DNA from: HRBIN29 sp034431815
GTDB taxonomy: Bacteria > Chloroflexota > Dehalococcoidia > Tepidiformales > Tepidiformaceae
Length of the DNA: 16,258 nucleotides
Direction: 5' to 3'
Assembly (NCBI GenBank): GCA_034431815.1
Contig: DAOUCS010000172.1
Location: 1-16,258, forward strand
The notes below the pieces were generated by a model. That model was not told the DNA's origin, ran no database searches, and saw only the letters and a program-made list of their open reading frames with translations. Position 1 is the stretch's first letter; every line of letters starts with the position of its first letter. This document shows positions 1-7,292 of the stretch, one piece after another. A program made the position numbers and the translations under genes.

Positions 1-363
1 CGGCGGGGCGAGGTCGACGAGCTCAATGGCGGCCATGGGAGCGCCGTCGCCGAGCCGCCGCTCGAGCTTCGTGATGCGGAGGTAGCCGCCGTTCCGGTCC
101 TTCATGCGGAGCGCAATGTCGGAGAAGAGGTTCCGCACGACTTTCGGGTCGTAGATGAAGGCCAGCGCCTGGCGGCGGGCGTGGAGGTCGCCGCGCTTGC
201 CGAGGGTAATCATCTTCTCGGCGAGGGGACGGATCTCCTTCGCCTTCGCTTCCGTCGTGGTGATGCGCTCGTGCCGCAGCAGCTCGGTCACGAGGTTGCG
301 GTAGAGCGCGAGGCGGTGGGCCGTATCGCGGCCGAGATGGCGACCCGCGACGCGATGACGCAT
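1..363 (-). CDS. rplQ: 50S ribosomal protein L17 (3' end cut by window edge)
   Basis: L17 is a large-subunit protein near the polypeptide exit tunnel and is usually the last gene of the alpha block. I translated 121 codons from the ATG at 363 down to base 1 with no stop, so the C-terminus lies outside the window. The start MRHRVAGRHLGRDTAHR and the stretch ITTTEAKAKEIRPLAEKMIT are characteristic of L17, as is the later GGYLRITKLERRLGD. Known L17 proteins are often about 115-130 residues, so only a few residues are probably missing. The start lies 4 bases after the rpoA stop, and a GAGGAG ribosome-binding sequence sits inside the last rpoA codons (371-376), which suggests translational coupling to rpoA. 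Identity is secure; only the end is unknown. Confidence 0.96.
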   Translation of the reverse strand, partial: MRHRVAGRHLGRDTAHRLALYRNLVTELLRHERITTTEAKAKEIRPLAEKMITLGKRGDLHARRQALAFIYDPKVVRNLFSDIALRMKDRNGGYLRITKLERRLGDGAPMAAIELVDLAPP

Positions 364-367
364 GGTG

Positions 368-1513
368 CTACTCCTCGTCGTCGGCGCCGAGCAGCTCCTC
401 GTCGCCGGCTTCTTTCAAGGCTTCCTTGAGCGCTTTGCCGAGGACGCTCAGGCTCTCCTCGTCATCCTCGACGAGGATGATGGAGCTGGTGCGGACGGTC
501 GCCGGCCGGCGCGGCTGGCCGGGGCGCTCCGCGATGGGATGAAGCCCCGGCTGGTTCGGGTCGATGAAGCCGAGCTCGGCAAGCCGCTCGCGCAGCTCGT
601 CGTACGATTTGCGGCCGAAATTGCGGAGCGAGAGGAGCTCCTCTTCGCTCTTCTCCAGGACCTGGCCCACCGTCATGAGGCCGCTGCGCTTGAGGCAGTT
701 GTAAGCCCGCACGGAGAGGTTCAGCTCCTCGATCGGCGTGTTGTACCGGTCGGGCGAGAGCACTGCGCTGGCGCCCGCGGGCCGGGTCCCCATGCCGGCG
801 TACGGCCGGCCGACGTTGGCAAAGAGCGTGAACTGTTCGATGAGGATCTCCGCGGCCTGGGCGATGGCCTCCACCGGGTCGATGGTGCCGTCCGTCCAAA
901 CCTCAAGCACGAGCCGATCGAAGTTGGTGGACTGCCCGACTCGCGTGCGTTCGACCTTAAAGTTCGCCTTGCAGATGGGCGAGAAGATGGCATCGACCGG
1001 GATGACGCCAATTGGCAGCCCTTCCGCGCTGGTCGCGGGCACGTACCCTTTGCCCAGCTGGACGTGGAACTCGACGTTCAGCCGAGCATCGGGGCTGTCC
1101 AAGGTGGCGAGGTGCAGCTCGGGGTTGACGATTTCAAAATCGGCAGGGCACTGGATGTCGCCTGCGCGCACCTCGCCGGGCCCCTGGGCATCGAGGGTGA
1201 GCGTCCCGGGGCGGTCGCTGAGGGCGCGGATGCGGATCTCCTTGACGTTGAGGAGGAACTCCGTTGCGTCCTCCACCATCCCCGGGATGACCGAGAACTC
1301 GTGCTGGACCTGGTAGATGCGCACGGAGGTGATGGCCGCTCCCGGGAGAAAGGCCAGGAGGACCCGCCGCAGGGAGTTGCCGAGCGTGATGCCGTACCCT
1401 GCCTCGAGCGGTTCGACGATGACGCGGGCGTACCTATCGCCCTCTTCTTCGACGCGGAGCTCGGGCGTCACCTGGGTGAGGGAATCGCCGAGAAGGTCAG
1501 TGGTATCCACCAT
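368..1513 (-). CDS. rpoA: DNA-directed RNA polymerase subunit alpha, with C-terminal extension
   Basis: Alpha dimerises to start RNA polymerase assembly, and its C-terminal domain contacts UP-element DNA and activators. The 381-residue product has the N-terminal assembly domain (about residues 15-240, with GYGITLGNSLRRVLL at 39-53), a short linker, and the C-terminal domain at about 257-316. The E. coli DNA-contact residues R265, N268, C269, G296, K298, S299 and E302 appear to correspond to R269, N272, C273, G300, K302, S303 and E306 here, so the domain looks functional. Most alphas are about 310-340 residues. This one continues for about 65 more: a Pro/Arg-rich stretch (about 320-341), then SIILVEDDEESL, then a predicted amphipathic helix and an acidic end. 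The gene follows rpsD by 27 bases and precedes rplQ by 4. Function is secure; the role of the tail is unknown. Confidence 0.98.
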   Translation of the reverse strand: MVDTTDLLGDSLTQVTPELRVEEEGDRYARVIVEPLEAGYGITLGNSLRRVLLAFLPGAAITSVRIYQVQHEFSVIPGMVEDATEFLLNVKEIRIRALSDRPGTLTLDAQGPGEVRAGDIQCPADFEIVNPELHLATLDSPDARLNVEFHVQLGKGYVPATSAEGLPIGVIPVDAIFSPICKANFKVERTRVGQSTNFDRLVLEVWTDGTIDPVEAIAQAAEILIEQFTLFANVGRPYAGMGTRPAGASAVLSPDRYNTPIEELNLSVRAYNCLKRSGLMTVGQVLEKSEEELLSLRNFGRKSYDELRERLAELGFIDPNQPGLHPIAERPGQPRRPATVRTSSIILVEDDEESLSVLGKALKEALKEAGDEELLGADDEE

Positions 1514-1540
1514 GGTTTCGCCTCGCTTCTGGGTGGGGCG

Positions 1541-2170
1541 CTAACGCGAGTAGTACTCGATGATGACATTTTCGTTGAAGAGATGCGTTTGGCCGGGCAC
1601 GACCTCGGGCGGGGCGATGACCTTGCCCGTCAGCGTGGCCGCATCGAGCTGCAGCCACGAGGGCACCTGCTTCGATTTGATGGTCTCCTTCACCACCTGG
1701 TAGTAGGCGTTGCGCTGCCCACGCGGCGTGAAGGAGATGGTGTCGCCTTCCTTGATCTGGGCAGAGGGGATGTCGAGCTTCCGGCCGTTGACAGCGATGT
1801 GACCGTGGCGGACGAGCTGACGGGCTTGGGCACGCGAATCGGCGAAGCCAAGCCGGTAGACGACGTTGTCGAGCCGGCTCTCCAGCAGGCGCACGAGGTT
1901 TTCGCCCGAGACCCCCGGACGGCGGATGGCTTCCTCGTAGTAGCGGCGGAACTGCTTTTCGAGGACGCCGTAGGTGACACGGGCGCGCTGTTTTTCGCGC
2001 AGCTGGAGCCCCCGGTCACTGATCTTCCGGCGCCGGGCAGTCCGCTGTCCCGGCGGGTAGGGGCGCCGCTCGAAGCTGCACTTGGGCGTGAAGCACCGGG
2101 CGCCCTTCAGGAAGAGCTTCTCGCCGTGCCGGCGGCAAAGGCGGCAGACAGGGCCGGTGTACCGTGCCAT
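1541..2170 (-). CDS. rpsD: 30S ribosomal protein S4, zinc-binding (C+) form
   Basis: S4 is a primary 16S rRNA-binding protein that nucleates assembly of the 30S body and helps control decoding accuracy. The 209-residue length is typical. The N-terminus carries four cysteines, C9, C12, C26 and C31, in the pattern of the zinc-binding C+ type of S4. The S4 RNA-binding fold follows at about residues 98-160, including RLDNVVYRLGFADSRAQARQ and HGHIAVNGRKLDIPS. The C-terminus FNENVIIEYYSR is typical. The ATG at 2170 is preceded by a strong ribosome-binding site that overlaps the rpsK stop codon. In E. coli S4 represses the alpha operon, but I see no intergenic leader here in which that site could lie. 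Confidence 0.98.
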   Translation of the reverse strand: MARYTGPVCRLCRRHGEKLFLKGARCFTPKCSFERRPYPPGQRTARRRKISDRGLQLREKQRARVTYGVLEKQFRRYYEEAIRRPGVSGENLVRLLESRLDNVVYRLGFADSRAQARQLVRHGHIAVNGRKLDIPSAQIKEGDTISFTPRGQRNAYYQVVKETIKSKQVPSWLQLDAATLTGKVIAPPEVVPGQTHLFNENVIIEYYSR

Positions 2171-2177
2171 GGGGAAG

Positions 2178-2184
2178 CCTCCTA
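2178..2184 (-). promoter_or_regulatory. Ribosome-binding site of rpsD, overlapping the rpsK stop
   Basis: In mRNA sense the bases read TAGGAGG, so the stop codon TAG of rpsK (2184-2182) forms the first part of a near-perfect Shine-Dalgarno sequence. It lies 7 bases from the rpsD ATG. Termination on rpsK would leave the ribosome on the rpsD initiation signal, a layout that fits translational coupling. Coupling is inferred from the layout only. Confidence 0.8.
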
Positions 2185-2592
2185 GACGCGGCGCCGCTTG
2201 GGCGGGCGGCAGCCGTTGTGGGGGATGGGCGTGACGTCGCGGATAGCCGTGATGGCGAGCCCCGCGGCCTGCAAGGCGCGGATGGCGGCCTCGCGGCCGG
2301 CACCCGCACCCTTGACGTACACCTCGACGCTCTGCAGGCCGTGCTCCATCCCCTTGCGGGCAGCGTTTTCCCCGGCCATCTGGGCGGCGAAGGGCGTGCT
2401 CTTGCGGGAGCCCTTGAAGCCGGAGGAGCCGGCGCTCGCCGAAGCTATCACGTTCCCGTTGGGATCGGTGAGCGTGACGATTGTGTTGTTGAATGTGGCA
2501 AGAACGTAGGCTCGGCCCTTGGGAACGGATTTCCGTTCCCGCCGGCGGGGCCGGCGCTTATCGCCGCTGCGTTGCCCGCGCTTGTCGGCCAT
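2182..2592 (-). CDS. rpsK: 30S ribosomal protein S11
   Basis: S11 sits on the 30S platform and helps form the E-site and mRNA exit region. From the ATG at 2592 the product is 136 residues: a strongly basic N-terminal tail (residues 1-27), then the S11 fold with YVLATFNNTIVTLTDPNGN (29-47), SAGSSGFKGSRKSTPFAAQ (53-71) and the C-terminal signature TPIPHNGCRPPKRRRV. A TTG three codons upstream (2601) is in frame, but it lies one base from the AGGAGG at 2603-2608, too close for initiation. The ATG at 2592 is 10 bases from that motif, so I prefer it. The gene lies 18 bases after rpsM and shares a stop/ribosome-binding-site overlap with rpsD. Confidence 0.97.
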   Translation of the reverse strand: MADKRGQRSGDKRRPRRRERKSVPKGRAYVLATFNNTIVTLTDPNGNVIASASAGSSGFKGSRKSTPFAAQMAGENAARKGMEHGLQSVEVYVKGAGAGREAAIRALQAAGLAITAIRDVTPIPHNGCRPPKRRRV

Positions 2593-2602
2593 GCCTGGCA
2601 AA

Positions 2603-2608
2603 CCTCCT
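2603..2608 (-). promoter_or_regulatory. Ribosome-binding site of rpsK
   Basis: AGGAGG in mRNA sense, in the short rpsM-rpsK gap. The spacing to the ATG at 2592 is 10 bases and to the in-frame TTG at 2601 only 1 base. It therefore supports the shorter, 136-residue form of S11. Confidence 0.75.
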
Positions 2609-2610
2609 GG

Positions 2611-2991
2611 TTACTTCTTCCCGGCGCGGCGCTTGCCGGCGACGGTCTTCCGCGGCCCGCGGCGCTGGCGGGCATTCGTGCGGGTGCGCTGCCCCCGAAC
2701 GGGCAGGTTCCGGCGGTGACGCTGGCCGCGATAGCAGTTGATCTCGATGAGGCGCTGGATGTTCTGACGCACTTCGCGACGAAGGTCGCCTTCGACCACG
2801 TAGTTCTTGTCGATGAACTCGCGGATGCGGACGAGCTCGTCATCGGTGAGCTCGCCGACCTTCTTCGCAGGGGGCACGCCCGTAGCGGCGCACACTTCCT
2901 TGGCCCGCGTCGGGCCGATGCCGTAGATAAGGCGGAGGCCGTACTCCACCTGCATGTGGTTCGGGATGTCGACGCCGGCGATACGTGCCAT
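2611..2991 (-). CDS. rpsM: 30S ribosomal protein S13
   Basis: S13 lies in the head of the 30S subunit, contacts the P-site tRNA and forms bridges to the 50S subunit. The 126-residue product starts MARIAGVDIPNH, has the helix-two-turn-helix region with YGLRLIYGIGPTRAKEV (17-33), and carries the family signature NLPVRGQRTRTNAR at 95-108 followed by the basic tail that reaches the P site. Length is normal. The ATG lies 3 bases after the rpmJ stop; a purine-rich GGGG plus the stop TAGG act as the likely ribosome-binding site. In E. coli the S4 control site lies just upstream of rpsM. Here rpmJ occupies that place almost to the start codon. Confidence 0.98.
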   Translation of the reverse strand: MARIAGVDIPNHMQVEYGLRLIYGIGPTRAKEVCAATGVPPAKKVGELTDDELVRIREFIDKNYVVEGDLRREVRQNIQRLIEINCYRGQRHRRNLPVRGQRTRTNARQRRGPRKTVAGKRRAGKK

Positions 2992-2994
2992 GAC

Positions 2995-3108
2995 CTACCC
3001 CTGCCGTTGCTTGTGCTTCGGGTTCTCGCAGATGACCATCACCCGCCCGTGGCGGCGGATGACCTTGCACTTGTCGCAGCGCGGCTTCACAGATGCTCGT
3101 ACCTTCAT
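2995..3108 (-). CDS. rpmJ: 50S ribosomal protein L36, zinc-binding form
   Basis: L36 is the smallest large-subunit protein and stabilises 23S rRNA near the L7/L12 stalk base. I read this short gene by hand: ATG at 3108, TAG at 2997-2995, 37 residues. The product starts MKVRASVKPRCDKCK and ends NPKHKQRQG. The zinc ligands are C11, C14, C27 and H32, so this is the zinc-binding (C+) form, and 37 residues is the classical length. A GAGG lies 6 bases before the start. The gene sits 20 bases after infA and 3 bases before rpsM, its usual position. Confidence 0.97.
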   Translation of the reverse strand: MKVRASVKPRCDKCKVIRRHGRVMVICENPKHKQRQG

Positions 3109-3128
3109 CGGTCGCCTCGCGTTCGCAG

Positions 3129-3347
3129 TTACTTGAACCGGTAGGTGATTCGCCCCCGGCTCAGATCGTAGGGCGAGAGCTCGACGAGGACCCGGTCGCC
3201 AGGAAGGATGCGAATGAAGTTCATACGAATCTTCCCGCTGATGTGAGCGAGCACCTCGTGCCCGTTCGCCAGCTCGACCTTGAACATGCCGTTTGGCAGG
3301 GCCTCGGTGACGACTCCTTCGACTTCGATCGCGTCCTTCTTCGGCAT
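3129..3347 (-). CDS. infA: Translation initiation factor IF-1
   Basis: IF-1 binds the 30S A site during initiation and works with IF-2 and IF-3. From the ATG at 3347 the product is 72 residues, the standard IF-1 length, and consists of a single S1-like OB fold. Diagnostic stretches are DAIEVEGVVTEALPNGMFKV (5-24), GHEVLAHISGKIRMNFIRIL (29-48) and LSPYDLSRGRITYR near the end. A longer reading frame open to 3374 would add nine residues with no family counterpart and was not used. A GAGGA lies only 3 bases upstream of the chosen ATG, a rather short spacing. The gene follows map by 32 bases, the widest gap in the window. Confidence 0.97.
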   Translation of the reverse strand: MPKKDAIEVEGVVTEALPNGMFKVELANGHEVLAHISGKIRMNFIRILPGDRVLVELSPYDLSRGRITYRFK

Positions 3348-3379
3348 GGCTCCTCGTCGCGAGTGTGCAACCAATCAGT

Positions 3380-4150
3380 CTAGGGCAAGGTCAGCACGAG
3401 CGGCTTCCCGCCCTCGACGATGGCGATGGTATGTTCGAAATGACAAGATAGGCTACCATCTCGCGTCTTTACGGTCCAACCGTCCGCATCCGTGTACGTC
3501 TCCGGGCTGCCGACGGTGACCATGGGTTCGAGGGCGATGACGAGCCCCGGCCGGACCGGCGGCCCCTTGAAGCGGATGCGGTGATTGGGAACGTGCGGCT
3601 CCTCGTGCATCTCCCGCCCGACGCCGTGGCCCCCGTAGCCCCGGACGATCCCGAAGCCGCTGGGGCGGATGGCGTCTTCGATGGCGGCGCAGATGTCGGC
3701 GAGGTACTTGGCGCGCCCCGCCGCCTCGATCCCCGCCCACAGGGCCCGCTCCGTGACCTCGATGAGCCGCTTCGCGGTGTCGTCGACGTTGCCTACCGGC
3801 ACGGTGATGGCCGCGTCGCCGACGTACCCTTTGTAGGTGGCGCCCAGGTCGAGCGAGACGATATCGCCTTCCTTCAGGATACGATCCTTCGGGATTCCGT
3901 GGACGAGTTCGTCGTTCACGGAAACGCAGATGTTCGATGGGTACGGCGGGTACTGCGGCCCGGGCGAATACCCCCGGAACGTCTCCTTCGCCCCCAAGCG
4001 GCGGAACTCCTCGGCCACGACGCGTTCGAACTCCAGGCAGTTCACGCCCGGGCGCACCATCGCGCGAAGCTTCTCGAGCGTTCGCCCCACGATCCGCCCT
4101 GCCTCACGCATGATGGCGATTTCCTCGGGCGACTTCAGGCGGATGGCCAC
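3380..4150 (-). CDS. map: Methionine aminopeptidase, type I
   Basis: This enzyme removes the initiator Met from nascent proteins with small second residues, using a two-metal centre. The 256-residue product is a pita-bread fold with the five expected ligands at D101, D112, H175, E208 and E239, and the substrate-contact His at about H84. Supporting stretches are SNICVSVNDELVHGIP (72-87), GYGGHGVGREMHEEPHVPN (171-189) and LEPMVTVGS (207-215). No N-terminal zinc-finger or linker extension is present, so it is the short type Ia form. The start is a GTG at 4150 that overlaps the end of adk by 16 bases; a GGAGG lies about 10 bases upstream. The next in-frame ATG (codon 14) would remove part of the first helix, so the GTG is preferred. 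Confidence 0.96.
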   Translation of the reverse strand: MAIRLKSPEEIAIMREAGRIVGRTLEKLRAMVRPGVNCLEFERVVAEEFRRLGAKETFRGYSPGPQYPPYPSNICVSVNDELVHGIPKDRILKEGDIVSLDLGATYKGYVGDAAITVPVGNVDDTAKRLIEVTERALWAGIEAAGRAKYLADICAAIEDAIRPSGFGIVRGYGGHGVGREMHEEPHVPNHRIRFKGPPVRPGLVIALEPMVTVGSPETYTDADGWTVKTRDGSLSCHFEHTIAIVEGGKPLVLTLP

Positions 4151-4788
4151 GGACCGATCGCCTCCAGGAGGGCTTGGGTCACAGCATCGAGGGGCTGCTC
4201 GCCGTTGACCGTGCAGAGGACACCCCGCTCGCGGTAGTACTCGATGAGGTCGGCAGGCGGCTTCTGCTTTGCCAAGCGCGCACGCACGACGTCGGGCTTA
4301 TCGTCGTCGCGCTGGTAGAGCTCGCCGCCGCAGCGATCGCAAATGCCGGGGGTCTTCGGCGGATCGTTCCGCTCGTGGTACACGGCGCCGCACTGGCGGC
4401 ACATCCACCGGCCGCCCAACCGCGCCACCAGCTCCTCGTCGGACACCTCGATGAGAAGCGCACGGTCGATCTTTGCGCCGCGCTTCGCCAACGCATCGTC
4501 GAGCGCCTTGGCCTGCGCCACGTTCCGGGGGTAGCCGTCGAACATGGCGCCTTTGGCAGCGTCGGGCTGTTCGAGACGCTCCAGCAGCATGGCGATGGTC
4601 ACTTCGTCGGGAACGAGCTCACCGCGGTCCATGTAGCTCTTGGCGAGCTTGCCCAGCTCCGTGCCGTTGCGGACATGTTCCCGAAACATGTCGCCGGTGG
4701 AGATGTGGACGAGCCCTGTCGCGGCAGCAAGCCGCTGGGCCTGCGTTCCCTTTCCTGCGCCTGGCGGTCCGAGCAGAACGATGTACAC
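4135..4788 (-). CDS. adk: Adenylate kinase with zinc-type LID
   Basis: Adenylate kinase interconverts ATP + AMP and 2 ADP in the cytoplasm. The 217-residue product has the P-loop GPPGAGKGTQ at 7-16, the AMP-binding segment including STGDMFREHVRNGTELGK (30-47), and FDGYPRNVAQA (83-93), where DGFPR is more usual. The LID domain holds four cysteines, C130, C133, C150 and C153, as CxxC pairs, the structural-zinc type found in many Gram-positive and thermophilic bacteria. The start is a GTG at 4788, two bases after the secY stop, with no good Shine-Dalgarno nearby; reinitiation after secY is likely. The 3' end overlaps map by 16 bases. The secY-adk-map order is standard for the spc region. Confidence 0.97.
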   Translation of the reverse strand: MYIVLLGPPGAGKGTQAQRLAAATGLVHISTGDMFREHVRNGTELGKLAKSYMDRGELVPDEVTIAMLLERLEQPDAAKGAMFDGYPRNVAQAKALDDALAKRGAKIDRALLIEVSDEELVARLGGRWMCRQCGAVYHERNDPPKTPGICDRCGGELYQRDDDKPDVVRARLAKQKPPADLIEYYRERGVLCTVNGEQPLDAVTQALLEAIGPWPSA

Positions 4789-4790
4789 GG

Positions 4791-6125
4791 CTAGCGGATG
4801 AACCCCTCGTAGTTGCGCATCAGGAGCTGCGCCTCAAGCTGCTTCATGGTGTCGAGGACGACAGCGACGACGATGAGGAACCCGGTGCTGGAGATCGTCA
4901 GCGCACGGACGCCGGTCACCAGCCCGATGAAGAAGGGGGCCACGGCAACGAAGCCGAGGAAGAGCGCACCCGCCCAGGTGATGCGGGTGACGACGCGCAT
5001 GAGGTAGGCCTCGGTCGGGGGACCCGGGCGGATGCCGGGGATGAAGGCTCCCTGCCGCTGGAGCGTCTTCGCGATCTGCTGCTGCTGGTACTGCACCATC
5101 GTGTAGAAAAAGGTGAAGATGATGACGAGCACGAACAGCATCACCCAGTAGAGGCCGCTCCCGCTCTGGCCGCGGCCGCCCTGGAACTGATCGACGAACC
5201 AGCGTGCCACGGTGCCGACCCAGCCGCTGGAGCCCGTGAAGTAGCTGGCGATTGCCGCCGGCAGGATCATCACGTAGAAGGCGAAGATGAGGGGGATCAT
5301 CCCCGCCATGTTCACGCGGAGGGGGATGTAGCTGGCCCCCTGCTGCCGGTACATCCGCCCGCCCCGGAAGGCGGAGCGCGCGTACTGGACGGGCACGCGC
5401 CGCTGCGCCTCCTGGAAGAAGACGATGATGTAGGTGAGCCCCAGGGCGAAGGCCACGACCAGCAGCACGCCGATGATGGACTGCGTAGAGATGTTGGGCA
5501 GCAGCCCGGGCAGCACCGCGACGATGCCGCCGAAAATGATCAGCGAGACGCCGTTGCCGATGCCGTGCTCGGTGATGAGCTCGCCGAGCCAAACGAGGAA
5601 CATCGTCCCCGCCGCGAGGGTGAAGAGCGTGGCCAGCGTGCCGAGCACCTCGTTCTGGAACCCGAAGTCGGCCACCACGGGCGCCGACTGGTTGATGAAC
5701 ACGATCTGCCCGTAGCCCTGGATGAGCGCGATGGGAACGGCGAGCCAGTGGGTGTAGAGCTGGATACGACGCCTGCCTTGTTCGCCTTCGTCGAGGAGGT
5801 TGCGGAGGTTGGGAACAATCGGCGTCAGGATCTGCAGGATGATCGACGCGGTGATGTAGGGGTAGACGCCCAGCGCGGCGACGCTCAGGTTCTGGAGCGC
5901 CCCTCCGGAGAAGATGCTCAGGAAGTCGAGGATGCTGTTCCCTTCGAAAGCTTGACGAAGGGCGTCGCGGTCCACGTTGGGGATGGGGACGTGGGCCACG
6001 AACCGGAAGACGATGAGCATCGCGAGGGTGAAGAGGAGCTTCTGTCGAACATCGGGCTGCCGCCAGGCGTCGACCATCGCCTGGAGGAGGCGCGGGCGGG
6101 AGCCGGCGGCAGTCATCGTCGCCAT
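4791..6125 (-). CDS. secY: Preprotein translocase subunit SecY
   Basis: SecY is the channel of the SecYEG translocon in the cytoplasmic membrane. The 444-residue product shows ten hydrophobic segments, roughly at 30-46, 81-103, 122-146, 160-183, 190-210, 216-238, 272-295, 324-345, 383-403 and 408-425. A plug-like region lies at about 62-80 (NSILDFLSIFSGGALQNLS). The second cytoplasmic loop has GEQGRRRIQLYTHWL at 114-128. The conserved C5-loop motif FIPGIRPG is at 361-368; its Arg corresponds to the SecA/ribosome-contact Arg of E. coli SecY. The ATG at 6125 overlaps the rplO stop by one base (TGATG shift). An ATG three codons in is a possible alternative. Partners SecE and SecG are not in the window. 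Confidence 0.98.
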   Translation of the reverse strand: MATMTAAGSRPRLLQAMVDAWRQPDVRQKLLFTLAMLIVFRFVAHVPIPNVDRDALRQAFEGNSILDFLSIFSGGALQNLSVAALGVYPYITASIILQILTPIVPNLRNLLDEGEQGRRRIQLYTHWLAVPIALIQGYGQIVFINQSAPVVADFGFQNEVLGTLATLFTLAAGTMFLVWLGELITEHGIGNGVSLIIFGGIVAVLPGLLPNISTQSIIGVLLVVAFALGLTYIIVFFQEAQRRVPVQYARSAFRGGRMYRQQGASYIPLRVNMAGMIPLIFAFYVMILPAAIASYFTGSSGWVGTVARWFVDQFQGGRGQSGSGLYWVMLFVLVIIFTFFYTMVQYQQQQIAKTLQRQGAFIPGIRPGPPTEAYLMRVVTRITWAGALFLGFVAVAPFFIGLVTGVRALTISSTGFLIVVAVVLDTMKQLEAQLLMRNYEGFIR

Positions 6126-6604
6126 CAGGCCTGCTCCTCGCTCTCCGCAGCGCCGACGATGCGGACGGTGCCGCCGGCCCGCTCGACCTTCTCCTTCGCC
6201 GCGGCGCTTGCTGCGTGCACCTCGACCGTGAACGGCTTCGTGACCTCGCCATCGCCGAGGAGCTTCACGGGGTCGCGGAGCTGCTTGATGATCCCGTGGG
6301 CGCGGAGCACGGCCGGCGTGATGACGGCGCCAGCCTCGAAGCGCTCTTCGAGGACTGCCACGTTCACGGGCTGGTACACCACCTTGAAGGGGTTCTTGAA
6401 GCCGCGCAAGGTGGCCAGCTTCCGCGTGAGGGGGAACTGTCCGCCTTCGAAGGTGGGGCGGAGGTCACGGCCGCTGCGGGAGCGCTGCCCCTTGATGCCG
6501 CGGCCGGAGTAGGTGCCGTGCCCGCTGGAGTTCCCGCGCCCCACGCGCTTCCGGGCGTGCGTGGCACCCCGAGGCGGGCGCAGTTCGTGCGCACGGATGC
6601 TCAT
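6125..6604 (-). CDS. rplO: 50S ribosomal protein L15
   Basis: L15 binds 23S rRNA late in 50S assembly and contacts several other proteins. The 159-residue product has the long, basic, glycine-rich N-terminal extension typical of the family: HARKRVGRGNSSGHGTYSGR (16-35), then GIKGQRSRSGRDLRPTFEGG (36-55) and FPLTRKLATLRGF. The globular C-terminal domain (about 75-155) ends in a short acidic tail. The start overlaps the rpmD stop in an ATGA arrangement, and the stop overlaps the secY start by one base, which indicates tight coupling with the membrane channel gene downstream. Confidence 0.98.
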   Translation of the reverse strand: MSIRAHELRPPRGATHARKRVGRGNSSGHGTYSGRGIKGQRSRSGRDLRPTFEGGQFPLTRKLATLRGFKNPFKVVYQPVNVAVLEERFEAGAVITPAVLRAHGIIKQLRDPVKLLGDGEVTKPFTVEVHAASAAAKEKVERAGGTVRIVGAAESEEQA

Positions 6605-6786
6605 GCCTTCACCTCCTCCACCTCCACGAGGTGGGAGACCTTCGCCACCATGCCCCGAATCGAGGGGGTGTCCTCGTGTTCGACGACGTCGTGAAGGTGG
6701 CGGAGGCCGAGCTTGCGGATTGTTTCCTTCTGGTCGCGGCTGTAACCGATGGCGCTCTTGCGCCAGCGAATGCGAAGCCTGCTCAT
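6601..6786 (-). CDS. rpmD: 50S ribosomal protein L30
   Basis: L30 is a small large-subunit protein absent from some bacterial lineages. The 61-residue product has the expected layout: a basic first strand (SRLRIRWRKSAIGYSRDQKE, 2-21), TIRKLGLRHLHDVVEHEDTP (22-41), and IRGMVAKVSHLVEVEE at the end. This matches the single-domain bacterial L30 of about 60 residues. It overlaps rpsE upstream and rplO downstream by 4 bases each (ATGA), the usual spc position between S5 and L15. Confidence 0.97.
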   Translation of the reverse strand: MSRLRIRWRKSAIGYSRDQKETIRKLGLRHLHDVVEHEDTPSIRGMVAKVSHLVEVEEVKA

Positions 6787-7292
6787 CGCGTCGACACCTC
6801 GCCGCGGGCAGCCGCGAGCCGCCGCTCGCGGGCGCCGATGGTTTCCTGAAGCATGCCGAGCGCCTTCATGGTGGCCTGGGCTACGTTGATGGGGTTGCGG
6901 CTCCCCAACGACTTGGCCAGGACATCCTTCACGCCGGCAAGCTCGAAGATGGCGCGCATCGGGCCGCCGGCGATGACCCCGGTACCGGGGGACGCCGGCT
7001 TCATAAGCACCTTCGAGGCGCCGAAGTGCGTCACCACTTCGTGCGGGATGGTGCTCCCGTGCATTGGGATGCGGATCATCGTGCGGCGGGCCAGTGCGGT
7101 GGCCTTGCGGATAGCCTCGGGCACCTCGTTCGCCTTGCCGAGGCCGATGCCGACGCCGCCTCGCCCGTCGCCCACGACGACGAGGGCGCTGAAGCTGAAG
7201 CGGCGCCCACCGCGCACCACCTTGGCCACGCGGTTGATGTAGATGGTCTTTTCGGCAAGCTCCTCCTGGGGCGCCTGGTCGAACTGGCTCAT
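6783..7292 (-). CDS. rpsE: 30S ribosomal protein S5
   Basis: S5 lies at the mRNA entry tunnel and influences decoding accuracy and mRNA unwinding together with S3 and S4. The 169-residue product has an N-terminal double-stranded RNA-binding-like domain with INRVAKVVRGGRRFSFSALV (19-38) and VGDGRGGVGIGLGKANEVPE (40-59), then the C-terminal domain with KPASPGTGVIAGGPMRAIFE (98-117) and SLGSRNPINVAQATMKAL (128-145). The region around residues 20-32 is where spectinomycin-resistance changes fall in other bacteria; it looks ordinary here. The start overlaps the rplR stop by one base and the end overlaps rpmD by four. Confidence 0.98.
   Translation of the reverse strand: MSQFDQAPQEELAEKTIYINRVAKVVRGGRRFSFSALVVVGDGRGGVGIGLGKANEVPEAIRKATALARRTMIRIPMHGSTIPHEVVTHFGASKVLMKPASPGTGVIAGGPMRAIFELAGVKDVLAKSLGSRNPINVAQATMKALGMLQETIGARERRLAAARGEVSTR

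Noticed and set aside
362..2185. A 607-codon open frame on the plus strand opposite rpoA and rpsD
   Set aside because: It is the antisense shadow of two certain genes. GC-rich third positions keep the opposite frame free of stops, and the translation resembles no known family.
4834..6252. A 472-codon minus-strand frame covering secY in another phase
   Set aside because: Arg/His/Pro-rich translation typical of an out-of-frame reading of a GC-rich gene; secY in its own frame is unambiguous.
4473..6512. A 679-codon open frame on the plus strand opposite adk, secY and rplO
   Set aside because: Antisense shadow with low-complexity His/Asp/Arg/Glu-rich translation; the minus-strand genes explain the region fully.
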